64,000 bases of DNA from Linnemannia schmuckeri. Lineage: Eukaryota > Mortierellomycota > Mortierellomycetes > Mortierellales > Mortierellaceae. The stretch spans positions 1,612,001 through 1,676,000 of the forward strand of contig JANATG010000015.1 of assembly GCA_029449235.1 (NCBI GenBank), in the 5' to 3' direction. A program made the position numbers and the translations under genes. The notes beneath the pieces are model-generated. The model saw only the letters and a program-made list of their open reading frames with translations. It ran no database searches and was not told the origin of the DNA. Positions 1 to 12,330 of the stretch are shown here, one piece after another. Each line of letters begins with the position of its first letter. The stretch's first letter is position 1.

Positions 1-53
1 GCAAAGAGACTGACCATGTGCCTATTTCACCGTTTACTTTCCCTTATCAACAG

Positions 54-1716
54 GAACTCTACGCTCAAAAGTCAGACGTTGACAACAACTTGTCTGACCC
101 CACCGTCATTGCCAAGTACCGTCTTGCCGCTGACATTGCCCAAGGTGAGCTATCTCTTGACTTCTCAGCAACAATACTCATCATCATGGGAGCCATGCTC
201 GATCTATCAGAGTAACGAAATGTGAACCATAGACTAACGACGATCTTCAATTGGGACAACAAATAGATGCTTTGACCAAGGTTGTTGCTCGTGTTGCTGA
301 CGGTGTCCGTGTCAGCGAGTTGTGCGCTTTCGGTGATGAGATCATCCTCTCTTACGTACGTTTTACACTTCTGCTGCTTTGTAATCCGGATACTTTGCAC
401 AGCAAGGACGGAAATCCTGCTCTGCATGTCAGATCAGATTCAGGAGTCAACTCGACCCTAACCAACTACACCTTCACAATACCACTTATAGACTTCCAAG
501 GTGTACAACAAGAACAATGTTGAGAAGGGCATTGCTTTCCCCACCATGGTCTCGGTCAACGACTGCGTCGAGTACTACTCCCCCACTGGCGATGCTGGCG
601 ATGATTACGTTCTCCGCACCGGAGATGTCGTCAAGATGTATGTACCTCAGGATAACTTGGACGTCTTTCTTGGATCACAGATCGGGCGCTATGACCAGTC
701 TTCCAGAATTCCAAGTTCTCATCTGTTTTTTATTCCTACAATCTAATAGTGAATTGGGGGCTCACATTGATGGTTACATGGCTACCAACGGCCACACCAC
801 TGTCATCAACGCCAACCCCGCTGCCCCCATCGAGGGACGTGCTGCCGATGTCGTCTGCGCTGCCCATTTCGCTGCCGAGGCTGCTCTCCGTTTGATGAAG
901 ATTGGCAACAACAACATTCAGGTCCAGGAGGCGATCGCCGAGGCTGCCGCTCTTTTCAACTGTAGCCCCGTCACCGGAACTGCCTCGAACGAGATCAAGC
1001 GTTACGTTATTGCCACGGAAAAGATGATCATGAACGTTCCCGATGAGGAGAACCGCCCCGTCCAGGACTTTGTCTTTGTCGCCAACGAAGCCTACACTCT
1101 CAACATCTTGATCAGCTCTGGAGACGGTACTTGCCGCGAGGGTGCTATGAAGCCCACTGTTTACTCGCGCAACGTTCACCAAAACTACAACTTGAAGCTC
1201 AAGTCTGCCCGTGCCGCCTTTAATGAAATCAGCAACGATTTTGGCGTCTTCCCCTTCTCCATTCGGTACGTCTCTGTCAATTTTTCAGAATTCAGGGGGA
1301 CAGTTGATCTTCGTTGTGGTACCTGAACCTTGATCTGATTTCACGAATGTACTAATCTTCTCTTTCTCTTTATAAACAATAGTGCTTTGGAGAACAAGCG
1401 CCACCGCCTGGGAGTCACTGAGCTCGCTTCGCACCAGCTGTTGACTCCTTACCCCGTCTACTACACCCGTGCTTCGGATAGAGTTGCCCAGTTCAAGATG
1501 ACAGTCTTGATCGGTGCCAACGGCACCACCCGTATCACACCTGCTCTCCCCATGCCCTATGTTCACTCTGCCTACACCATCCCCTCGGACTCGGGCCTCG
1601 CCCAGTTGTTGGCCACCGATGCTGGAGTCAAGACTGTCAAGAGCGGCAAGGCTTTGTCGGGTATTGGTGCCGCTGAGGTCGCTGCGCCCGCCCAGGGCAT
1701 GGACGTTGACATGTAA
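54..1716 (+). CDS. PA2G4/EBP1-like protein (M24 aminopeptidase fold), 5' end missing
   Basis: Exons 54-144, 267-355, 501-637, 750-1265 and 1383-1716 join in phase to give 388 visible residues. The order of landmarks (NNLSDPTVIAKYR, EKGIAFPTMVSVNDCVEYYSP, GAHIDGYMATNGHTTVI, ANEAYTLNILISSGDG, PYPVYYTR near the end) is that of the proliferation-associated 2G4 / EBP1 family. These proteins have the methionine-aminopeptidase pita-bread fold but no peptidase activity; they bind ribosomes and RNA and affect growth control. The acidic residue of the first metal site reads IELG where active aminopeptidases have D. The start codon lies left of the window: 54 follows a good acceptor (TCAACAG), and the frame is also open back to base 3, so the first visible exon could be longer. 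The protein ends in AQGMDVDM. It converges on the LRR gene that ends at 1983. Family call is confident; the 5' end is incomplete. Confidence 0.88.
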
Positions 1717-1982
1717 AAGAGTTCTAGCTTTGAATTGAAAAAGATACACGCCTTCCATCCCATACCTCTTGTTTCTTTTTCTCTCACTTTTTTTTCTCTC
1801 CAAGCTTGTATTACTGTTCCCAAGGTCCTATTTTTATGTGCTCCTCTTCCTCTCTCTTCAACTTCACTTTCTTCCCTTTTCTCGCTTCGTTCTTTTTTTC
1901 GCATTTGCATTGTATTATCACAGATAGAATAATAAATCTCATTTCTATTTCATTCAAAAACCACAACAAGTGGGTATATGGA

Positions 1983-4953
1983 TTAAATGTTAAGGAACTG
2001 AAGGAAAGTATCCTGCTGTTGAGAAGGAGTCAACCCCGTCGAATGGAGATCCACTTCTCTCAACCGACAACTCGTCGCCTGCATCCGTCGCATCATCGCC
2101 TCTACCGCCAAGGTTCCAAAATTCGAATCCGCCACCGTCAACTTCTCCAAACTCTCAAGGTTCGTCATCCCCGCAAACGCAGACGCGAAATCGCTATCTG
2201 TAAAACCTAGTTTAAATGAGAGGCATAGCTCTAGGGGTTGCAGGAGTTCGAGGGCTTGGATGAGGTGTTGTCGTCCCTGGAGGGAGAGTTGGTTTGCAAC
2301 TCGCGACATGCTAGGTGTGGATGTGTCCTTGGGGTTGAATTGTGTGTCATAGTAGAGCCGGAGGTGAGGTTGATAGGTCTCTTGGAGCTTCAGGATCCGA
2401 AAACTCGCCATTTGGCTTGGGAGACCTTGTTGAAGTTCTTGATCGACCTCATGGGCATGCGCTTGCAGGATATTGGCGAGTGCGAACGCACTCTTGTTTC
2501 CGAACCCACAGTTCCGCGCGTCAAGACTATACAATCCCCGTGGACCAAGGATCCATAACAGTTCTGCGAGCCCCTCGTCTTCGATCCAGTTGTCGTGGAT
2601 ATCTAGGTGGGTCAACCGGTTCTCGAGGACTGTGAAAGATCGTGAGAGAACCCCACAGTTTTCCTGCAAGAGCCCACATGCCGACAGCTCTAAGACAGAA
2701 AGGTGGGGCAGGTAGACCAGGGACTCGACGACTTCGTAGAGGGAGGCGTTCGGGAAGGCGACATCGGGCCAGTCGTCTTGTCCTGTATGATGCTTCCTTG
2801 TACGACTGCCGAGGTAAATCCCTGAAATACGTAGCTCCGTCAAGTGACCAAAGGCTTTCAGGAGCGAGGCTGGACGGATGAGAGCCCATGCTCCGATACC
2901 AGGAAGGTTAGGTTGTCCTAGCGGGTTTGAGCCCCACATGTGCAGTTGCCGGAGATGTGGGAACTCGCCTGGATTGGGGGCCAGTGAGTGATAGAGGTGC
3001 GCATCCAGATCTGGAATTCGTAGACTCTTGAGGTTCCCAAGGACAAATAGGCTGTGAAGCGCGTGAATTGTGGTGTTGTAGTTGTTGGTGTTGTTGCTAT
3101 TGTTGTCACTGGAAGAGCCGAGAAGAGATGAAGTAGCCTGTGCTAGGGTGTTGCTGGATCCATGCGAAGAATAAGGCGGAGGGATAAAAGAGGGAGCCTT
3201 GGCATCGTCTGTAGGTTGAACCAGAGGCGATTCATCCTTCTTACCAGTAAACGACACGTTCCACATGCCGATACTGGAGTCCGAGACCAAATCAGCAATC
3301 GCCATGAGCACAAGACTGTTGGGAAACGCCATTGTCAAGGTAACCTCCTGAACCATATACCCTTTCTTGAGCGCGACCTTGAGTTGAGAAATCTGGCGGA
3401 GATCGAGTGAGCCAGTCAACTTGAGATGCATCTTTTGATAGTCAAAGGCCACAGCCTGCAGTGGAGCCCCTTCTGAATCTAAACTATTGTCACCAGCGCT
3501 GCTCTTGGCATCAGCAGCAGCAGATATATCGAGAACAGGTTCTGACAGAGACAGCTCCGACAGCAGATCGCCCTCGTCTCCGACAATTTCTTGGCACCTC
3601 CACAGGAACATGTCTCTGTCGTCTCCCACGTATCCGAACGAGGATTGGTAATGGCCTTCGCACAACCATCGGGCTGTGCCGTCGTTGACAAACATGCGCC
3701 GCATCGAATGGACCCGATTCTGTTGGTTCTGCTTGAGCCCCTCGACACATTCCCAAAGTCGATGTAAATCAATCGTTGGTACCGCCAGGGCATCGCTACT
3801 GCTGTTGCTGTTGTGAGGTTGCTTGGAAGAAGACAATGCCTCAAATGTTGCAATGGCTGTCGAGATGCGTTCCTCAATATCCCAGGTAAACGGCTGGAGC
3901 ACATTTGGGTAGTGTCGTTGCGATAATGGCGGCAGAATGATTTTCGACTGTTGGACAGTTCCCCTTGCTGCCGTTGTATTGATACCCTGCTGAAATGCGC
4001 GTAGGAGCATAAGCGTGTATCCGCCAAACCGGTCTGCAAACTGTCGGAGGTTCGGAATATCATAGCCTGGTTGATCGGCGATATGGATACAGTTATCGAG
4101 GTCGATGGTGTCGTTGTTGTTGCTCTCGTTCGAGTTGTTGTGGTCGCGTGTCGATTCAGTATGTGCGAACGATGATACCGATGATGATGAGTGGTGGGAA
4201 AGGGGGCGGGAGCGAAGGCGAGGGAAAGTAAACCCCGGCCCGCAGTCGCACAGGAAGTACAGTCGATTGGGCCGAAGAGGAGGACGAGACTGGGGTGAAA
4301 ATGGATTTAACGCATCATTCCAGTCGCGCGGTCTTGGGTCTGGCAGGACAACAAACAATCGTGGGACAGGAAGGTCATGGGCAGTTATTTCCTGAGCGAT
4401 TGCCAACACTGCTGCTTCTGTCGAGTGAGAAGGTGACTGATCATGTTCGTATTGTTGCTGCTGGTGAAGTGAGGGACTGGGTTGTGATCGTGGCGGTGGA
4501 GGTGGTGGACCTGAGCAGGGGACGACAAAGTAGGTCTCTCCGTCTCTGTATTCGACGCGCACCGGGACCAGTCTGTGGGATATCAATATTACCATCGCCA
4601 TCGGAGAATAAAATACCCGTATCATAACCAATAATGTGTTATTTTTGTGTAGCTGTTTTTGGTTCAAGATCAATGATGAGATATGATTACAAGTAGTGCG
4701 CTACTTACAGGACATCATCCTCGTTAGTGAGGAAGGGGATGGGCCGCTTATCCTTGTAACAGAGCGCTGCAGTGTCGGGGAAGAGGTCGAGGATGGGCTG
4801 GAGCATGACGACTTTTTTCCCGTTGTTGAGGACTTCTACGGGTACCTGGAAGGTGAGGATTTCACCATCGACCTTGTGTGCAATACGCTGTAGTAGTTGT
4901 GGCGGCTCTGAGTCGGTTTTGTTGTCTGAAGGTGTGATGCGCGATTTCAGCAT
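1983..4953 (-). CDS. Leucine-rich-repeat (RNI-like) protein, function unknown
   Basis: Two exons, 4709-4953 and 1983-4572 (intron 4573-4708, GTAAGT...CACAG), give about 944 residues. The start is the ATG at 4953 (MLKSRITPSDN); a later in-frame ATG at 4673 lies inside the intron and would lose a well-formed first exon. The N-terminal 100 residues are compact (VDGEILTFQVPVEVLNNG, LVPVRVEYRDGETYFVVP), followed by a P/Q/S-rich linker. The C-terminal half has irregular leucine repeats (LSVLELSACGL, LTHLDIHDNWIEDEGLAELL, LYSLDARNCGFGNKSAFALA, LREVDLHSTGL), which resembles ribonuclease-inhibitor-like repeats. No F-box or kinase motif was recognised. Such repeats usually bind protein partners, but no partner can be named. 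It converges on the PA2G4-like gene, and its promoter side faces the 3' end of the DCAF6-like gene. Confidence 0.72.
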
Positions 4954-5619
4954 TTTTTTTTTGAGGAGGTGTGAATGTGAGTAGGGGTGAATGTGAGTGC
5001 GAATGTGGAAAGGGAGGTATAGCTGAGTGAGGGAGTGATGTTGCCTTGGAGAAGAGGAAGAAGAGGAACAAAAAGCGAGTGAGTTGGTGGCGAGTAGACA
5101 GGGCAAGGAGGAGTGACAGGGGGTAAAAAGAGGTATGGGAGTGCGTGTGAGTATTCATGGCACAGTCGAACAGAAGCAACAATGCCCTGGCGGGGACACA
5201 ACATACATAAATTTCTCAAGTTGTGCATGAGTCGACTCGAGAAGGATCCTCATTTATCAGGCTCTTGATACATGCATCGCACAGAGCAAGCATTTCTCAT
5301 TATGCCGTTATGTTCTTCGATATCATTCGTCTTTATTATTCATCAACATCGATCGCAATCATGATGTCGCGATATGTCCATGGCGCAGAGTTAGCAACTG
5401 GAAGGCAAATCGATCGATCCAGCCGTCCAAGTTCCAGTTCAGTCCTGCCAAGTCAACTCAAGTCAAGTCAAGTCAAGCCATATAAAGTCAAGTCAAGCGT
5501 CATGATCATGATAGTGTCCATCGCCAATCTGTCGCAAGGTTAAAAATCCGCAATCCAGAGAGAGAAAAGCACAAGGTCGTGTCAAATACACACTGTGCTG
5601 CAGCCAAATATCAACTGCT
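4954..5619. other. Intergenic region with AAGTC-type tandem repeats
   Basis: The 5' flank of the LRR gene and 3' flank of the DCAF6-like gene. It holds a G/T-rich stretch of GTGAATGTGAG-like units just upstream of the LRR start and, at 5449-5498, a run of CAAGT/AAGTC units around a TATAAAG. No convincing ORF or RNA gene was seen. Confidence 0.5.
5449..5498. repeat. CAAGT pentanucleotide repeat
   Basis: Imperfect tandem repeat with the units AAGTC AAGTC AAGTC before and after a CATATAAAG core. The unit length is 5 bp. It is non-coding and lies in the spacer between two minus-strand genes. Confidence 0.75.
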
Positions 5620-8384
5620 TCACTCATCGTCCTGATCGTCTTCGTCGCCGGCGAGATCATCGCTCTCGTGTACACGCCCTTCGTGATGAATGACTTGACG
5701 AAGGATCTGGAGAACCATATGCGGAGGCAAATGGCTCAAAAAGTTCCCCGCTTCCGTATCCGATCCGTCCTCGTCGTCGTCGTCATCACCATCATCGTCG
5801 TCCGTGCTGAAATGAATATCGCTATCATCGGACGGTTCACTGTTACTGCCAACACCTACAGATACATGGATCATCCTTTCATATGCATGCTCCGGATTCA
5901 GCTCGTCCTCGGCCGGTCCCTTGGGCCACGATCCTTCTCCAACAACCGAGTCGGGTTTGACTTCAAAGGGTTCGACAATACGTCGTCTGATTCCTCGGAC
6001 CTTGGACATGTTTACGCGTTCCTCGGCTGTTGGCAAGAAGATCTTGATCGTATTGTCGATTCCCGATGCTGCCAACAGAAACTTCGAAAACGGATGTGGT
6101 TGTAAGCAATTCACCACCCTCTGCCATCATTATAATTCAGTATGCGAGTCATCGTTAGAGCCTGTCCATTGTCATATTACATTGATTCAAATATCGCTCA
6201 GTCGTGTTCGCGTATCTTCATCCTTATTACCTTGTCGCCCCGAACGACATTCAGCAGCTTGCCGGTCTTCTTATTCCAGAAAAAGATCCTCCCATCGTCA
6301 GAACCAGACATCACAAACTCGCTGTTCGGTCCGTAAAAGTTGGCCTCCTTAATCTACAAATACAGATTAAATAATTAGTATCCGAGATTAAAGTTCACCT
6401 CCCTAAAACATAACAAAGATGAACATAAACATTTGCTTTAGTACGTAAAAGAGAGAGAGCACGTACCATGGTTTTGACGTTGGCATGGCCCCAGTAGGTC
6501 TGCGCAAGGTCTGACTTGGCAGTGAGGTAGGCTCGTCGTCGCCAGTAATCGCGATCGTCTGCCAATTGTTCTTGCGGCAACGTGCGTCGCGCATCCTTGT
6601 ACTTTTGCGAGATGATATCACCCTCGTCGTCAGTGTCCTCGAAGCTCATCTTTTCATCTTCATCATCGTCATCGTCGTTCTTGTCTTCGTCTTCGTCATC
6701 TTCCTTGCCATTGACATCCATAGCGCTGCTCTCATCCCCTGGACTGACGGAGGCTTTGACCTTGGCTCCTGTCTTCTGTTCTTGGGCTGACACGCCTTCG
6801 TCCTTGTCCTCTGAAAGATTGGAGCTTGATCTCAACGTTGCCTTGCCTTTGACATCCCGAGAATCTGGCGGCGTTTGATCCGCTGTGTTACTGTCGTGAT
6901 GCTCTCCTCCAGGCGCTGCCTCCTTGTCGGTCTCAATCTCTGACTTCACCAAGGAAGGCACTCCGCCAAGGCTGCTCTTCTTAGCAGGTTCGTCACTCGC
7001 ACTCCGTCTCCGCTTGCCTTTGGGTGACTCGTGGCTCTGAGAAGAGGACCGGCGACGATCAGATGCTGAAATTCGCGCCGTCTCATCACTCTTGGTCTCT
7101 AGTCGCGAAGGATCAATCAGGTAACAGTTGCCTCGGCTGTAGCTCACCAACAGCTGTCCAGTTCGACATGGATCGTATTTGAGTGATGTGATCCTGGTCT
7201 CGAGCGAAGCCCTGTCGTGGTTGACGCCACGCTCAAGTTCCCCATTGGGTCCTACGACATACTGTACTGGAACATAGGGCGAGAAACTGTACACTTGTGC
7301 GCCTCTGTGATCCGATGGATCCACCTTGCGGCTGTCGTAGATCCTCACAGTGTCGTCTGAACAGGCTGCTGCAAAGTAGACTGGGTTCTCGGGCTGTTGA
7401 GCGATGGCCGAGATACCGACTTCGTTTCTCCGGCGCCGAAAGGTATGGAAAAGACGGTCTTCCATGGACATGCCTCTGAGAGAGGGGCGGTAGAGGTGTG
7501 AATTGATGTTGATGAATGTGTGTCGTTCGCATGTGTCGTCTTCGTCACAGTCGCAGCTTGTCCTGATCCGAGTATCATACCGATTGAACCTTCCATCATC
7601 GGCACTATCATTCGTGAAAATTGCAAGACAAATGTTAGGCGACGATGTAATAAATAAATACTCGCTGCAAACACCAAAAAAACAAAGAACATGAGAAAAA
7701 AAAATAAACATGGCGCTTACCAGTCGTAAAAGATGTGACCATCGACAAGGTCGGCCATGACCTCATAGGTCATCGAGGTGTGACAGTTGAATCCAGGACT
7801 TGGAGACCAGTCGCCCGTGCGCGAAGTAGCGACGAACCGAGGCACACTTGTCAGTCGAGTGATCCCGTCTGCCGAGCAAGAGATGATAGTCTGGGCCGAG
7901 CTTCCTGTGAGGAACTTTGCCGAAAAGATGTTTTGCGTGTGTCCACTCGGGATGCTGTGTACCAGTGGTTGCGCGTCCAAAGGCCTGTACACATTCAGTC
8001 TGCGGTCATCTAAGGGTACAAAGAAAGGAAAACAGAAAGTAAGAGTTAAGCATCAAGAAGCGCATAAAAAAGGCGTGAACAGTGTGGAGTTGAACGACGC
8101 CGTTGAGTATGGTTACCTGAGCCAGAAACGAGGAACTCGCCGGTCTCGTCCCACGCGATGGTGTTGACACAGCCACGGTGTCCCTTGAGTTGCGATTGTT
8201 GCTCGAGTCTCTTGACAAAGCTTTCGGATGCCAAGAGATGGTTCTTGATCGATGCTTGCCGCGATGTAGGCACTGTCTGGAGACATGATAGACCCTTGGG
8301 GATGTTGTAGGAAGATCCAGAGGAAGATGCGCGGTTGTAGCGCTTGTTGTTCCCTCCTTCGGGCGAGTTGGTGGTGGTGCTCAT
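5620..8384 (-). CDS. DCAF6/NRIP-like WD40 protein (CUL4-DDB1 adaptor family)
   Basis: Five exons on the minus strand (8117-8384, 7721-8009, 7604-6467, 6353-6231, 6120-5620) join in phase to 772 residues. WD repeats are recognisable: LKGHRGCVNTIAWDETGEF, GHTQNIFSAKFL, ISCSADGITRL, YDTRIRTSC, VRIYDSRKVDP, FVMSGSDDGRIFFWNKKTG and VVNCLQPHPF...AASGIDNTIKIF. This order and wording match DCAF6 (NRIP/IQWD1) more than DCAF8. Members recruit substrates to CUL4-DDB1 ubiquitin ligases. A roughly 200-residue K/S/E/D-rich insert sits between the fourth and fifth blades, as in the animal protein, and an acidic tail with a poly-D run ends it. It is divergent from the M3 peptidase gene across a 418-bp promoter. 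Splice junctions are all GT-AG. The substrate is unknown. Confidence 0.85.
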
Positions 8385-8802
8385 ATTTGTATGTTTTTGA
8401 ACTTTGTGTTGCGTAGTCGTTGTTGGGTTATTTGTTGCTATGCAGCGGTGATTCTGTGGGTCGTTGTATCCCGAAAGTTGGAGAGCTCTTGTTTGTATGT
8501 TAGCGGCGTGAGAACAAATATGCCTGGCAGTGTAGTTTTGTGAGCAGGCTGTTGTGAATAGGTGGGGAGAGAGAAGAAGTAAAGACGCACCCGTCGTGAG
8601 TAAAAAAAAAGGGTCAAAAGCAAGAAATGTCCATGCTCATGTTGCACATGACCGTGATTGACAGTCACCGCAACTCATTTTCCCTTTCCTGGATCCGACT
8701 TTTAATGCCGGAACTGAAAAACAGCTTCTCTCATAAAAAAGAAGTGAATCCCGCGAAAGCTCCTTCTTTCTTCGTTAACAATTCCCTCCTTATTCTTCAA
8801 CA
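8385..8802. promoter_or_regulatory. Divergent promoter region (DCAF6-like / M3 peptidase)
   Basis: A 418-bp head-to-head spacer between ATG 8384 (-) and ATG 8803 (+). The side next to the peptidase is rich in TTCTTTC-type pyrimidine tracts, typical of promoters in this window. No clear TATA box or operator can be assigned. Confidence 0.5.
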
Positions 8803-11543
8803 ATGCTCCGCTCATTCACCTCCTCGGCAGCGTCAAGGCTCAGGACAACCCGTCTTACTACAGGAGTCCCCTCGACAACAACAGCAACAAGAGCCTTCTC
8901 GAGGTCGAATGTCGCTTCACATGCTCGTGTCAGGCCAACAACTGCTACTTCGACAACCCTCGGACTTGCCTCCAGGTCATTTCCAACCAGACCATTGACC
9001 ATCCGCCGTGCACTTGCCACCGTCACCGACATCAAGGGTGCTACTGTTACTTACCCCAAGACCGACCCAGAGTTCACAACCAACCCTATCTTGAACTGGC
9101 GCACCTTCCCCGATTTTGCTGCCATCAAGGCCGAACATGTCGTCCCTGCCATTGAAGTCCTTACCAAGCAGATCGAAGCCACGTTTCAGGAGCGATCCAA
9201 GCGTATGACTCCCACCTGGGAGGGAACCATGGGTCTCAGTACGTATCTATGCATTTTCAATTTCTCTTTAACGTACTAGCAGCTTCTTTCGAGCATGCCT
9301 TCATTGTTGCTAACAAGAACTTTTCCACAACTACATCGGGTTAGCTCAGGACTTGGAGGATGACTTAGAGAGGGCTTCGGGCGTGATTTCGCACTTTTCA
9401 AGAGTCAAGGATTCACCAGAGTTCCGCAAGGCAGTCGAGGCAATCCAACCCATGATCGTCGCCATCTCTCTCAAGATGGGCCAATCACTCGAACTCTACA
9501 ACGCCCTGGTCAAGATGGTTGACAACAAGGAGACCTGGAACGCGCTCGACAAGGAACAACAGCGGATCGTCCAAAAGGCAATTCAGGGAATGAGACTTTC
9601 TGGAGTCGGTTTCGGTCTGCCTGGCGAGGGCAATGCCGAGAAACAGAAGCGATTCAACGAGATTCAGGGCAAGTTGGCTCAGCTCAGTCTCACATTCAGC
9701 AATAACCTTCAGGATGAGACCAAGGCGTTTGCCAAGGTTATTACTGATCGCAAAGAGCTGGAGGGCTGTCCTGAGAGTTTGATGCAGGCCATGGCCAAGA
9801 ACGCTCAAGCACGAGGACACGGAGACGGCAATGCAGGTGAGTCATAGGTCTTTGGATCATAATATCTGTATATTGTCGAATGACTTTCAGGTTCATGATA
9901 TCTGGATATTGTTGGTTGATTCTATTCTTTTCTTCTTGAGCATCGACACTGACTGCCTCTTATTTTCTGATCTATGTAGAGACTGGACCTTGGGCTGTTA
10001 CTTTGGATTACCCAACCTATGTTCCTTTCATCATGAACTGCAAAAACAGAGACCTTCGTGAACATGTAAGTGCATTCTATGTTTATAGCATCACTGCCTT
10101 CCCGCATAACACCCTGCTCACCCTGCTAACGTGCACTGTATTACCCCCAAACTAAAAATACACTAGGTATACAGAGCGATTGTGTCGAGGGCGTCAAAGG
10201 GAGAAAAGAACAACGAACCAGTAATCGATGAGATTCTGAGTCTTCGTCAGGAAGAAGCTGGGCTTCTTGGCTTTTCGTCCTACGGAGCGTTGTCTTTGTC
10301 CAAGAAAATGGCCTCGGATGTCGGCACTGCAAAGGATATTCTAGAGCGACTCTATGAGGCAACGCTTCCAGCGGCCAAGAAGGAACTCGCAGCATTGACG
10401 GAATTCGCTCAGAACCATCTAGGTCATCCTACACCTCTCCGACCCTGGGATACCCCCTTTGTGGAGGAAGAATACCGCAAGGATCGATTCAAGTACTCGG
10501 CGGATCAAATCTCGGAGTACCTCCCTTACCCCCGCGTCATGGATACGCTGTTTGAGGTTGCGCGTGATAGCTTTGGAGTTGATGTGTCGGAGATGAGTGC
10601 TGCGGATCAGAGCAAAGCGGGAATGACGACCTGGAATAAGGATGTCAAGATCTATCAGATCAAGGACGATGCTAATAAGAAGGTGCTTGCCTACTTTTAC
10701 GGCGACTTTTACAGCAGGAGCGAGGAGAAGCTGTCGGGAGCCTGGATGGATATCTGTGTCACGCGCATGAAGGACCCCGTCTCGGGTGAGGTCCGTGTCC
10801 CTGTTGCGTACCTGATCTGCAACCAACCTCCACCTCTGTCGGGTACTGACTCGTTGATGAAGTTCCAGGATGTGACGACGATGTTCCACGAGTTCGGTCA
10901 TGGTTTGCAGCACATGTTGACGACAGTCGACTACCCCCAGGCGTCAGGAATCAAGGGAGTTGAATGGGATTTTGTTGAGGTTGCGTCTCAGTTTATGGAG
11001 AACTTTGCATATGAAGACAAATGGTTGAGCAGGATGGCTAAGCACCACAAGACGGGTGAGCCGATGCCCCAGGAGATGAAGGAGACGGTGAAGAAGAGCA
11101 AGCAGTGTTTGGCGGGTATGGCCATGTTGCGTCAGTTGCACTTTGCAATGCTGGATTTGGAGTTGCACACACAGTACAAGCCGCATGGTGCAGAGACGAT
11201 TTTTGATGTGGACCGGCGGCAGGGTAAGAAGACTGTTCTGGTGACACCTATTCCAGAGGACCGGTTCCTGTGCGGGTTTGGACATATCTTTGGCGGAGGT
11301 TATGCGGCGGGATATTACTCGTACAAGTTTAGCGAGCTGTACTCTGCGGACGCGTATGCAGCGTTTGAGGAGCAAGGCAGTTCTGTGGATGGACGCAAGA
11401 GGATCGGGCGCAAGTACCGCGATACAGTGTTGGCGTACGGAGGAGCGACGGATCCTAAGGAGGTGTGGAAGGAGTTTCGTGGTCGCGACGGTGTAGAGGT
11501 CGATGCCCTTTTGCGCCACAGCGGCCTCCTCGTCTCTCCTTAA
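8803..11543 (+). CDS. M3-family zinc oligopeptidase, probably mitochondrial
   Basis: Exons 8803-9238, 9345-9836, 9980-10065 and 10167-11543 give 796 residues. The zinc site is HEFGH at about 579-583, with the third ligand in the following helix (WDFVEVASQ). Downstream FGHIFGGGYAAGYYSYKFSELYSAD is the typical M3 substrate-binding segment. Length and layout match oligopeptidase A / organellar oligopeptidase, which degrade short peptides, including cleaved targeting peptides. The first 70 residues are rich in R, S, T and A and almost lack acids (MLRSFTSSAASRLRTTRL), as expected for a mitochondrial presequence. The start is the first ATG of the long open exon. The call is secure at family level; thimet-like versus oligopeptidase A-like is not resolved. 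Confidence 0.92.
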
Positions 11544-12330
11544 AAACTCTTTTGTCCCCATCTTTGATTCTTGTCCTCTGGATCGCTTTTCTTCGATCTT
11601 GTTTTTCTTTTACTTATTAAAACCACAAGGCCATCAACATGTTTATGTAACAGTCATGCTCTTAGGATTACTTTTCATATATTTTGGTTGTTGTCTACAG
11701 GTAAGGGGAGCGAGCAGGTTGGTGTTCATGAACTTGGATTAGGGTATGTGAAAAGGGAATAGGGGAGAGTGAAAATGAGCAGAGCAAAGAAAGAAGCATG
11801 GAAACAAGGGGGATATGAAAGGACTGTGCAGGTGAACAAAGGGATGCGAGGTGTGAATTTGAAATGCGCGTGAATGCGGACTCATAAAAAGAGCGACAAC
11901 ATTGAAGTGCGCACGACTCTGTGAGCAAATTTACTCCATAGAAACAGACGTTATGGTACAAAAAGAGAGGAAAAACTTAGAAGTACAAGACAAACGGGGT
12001 ACAAGACTACAAAACTACAAAAGAAATGAGGAAAAAAAAAAATCAAAACTCAACGAAAAGAAGAGATGAAAAAGAAAACCAAAGAGCGAAAAAGGGGGTT
12101 GGTTGAAGAGATGGGGAAGAAGAAAAGAAAGGACGAGGAGAAAGAGGGGAAGAGGAAAGACTTTTTTTTTTTTTTTGGATCCATCCATCCAGCCAGATGG
12201 GTACGAGGATTAAACTTGCAAGAACACAACATATGCATCGACACTTTTTCTTTGTGCACTCTCAATCTCAATTGACTTTTGTGTATGCATGCATGGCATA
12301 GACCGCATCCATCGTAGTCAGCTCACGACT
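11544..12330. other. Intergenic, convergent 3' flanks
   Basis: The spacer between the M3 peptidase stop and the stop of the Q-rich gene on the other strand. It is A/G-rich (AAGAAAAG, GAGGAAAAA) and holds a T15 run near 12160. No gene-like ORF was seen. Confidence 0.5.
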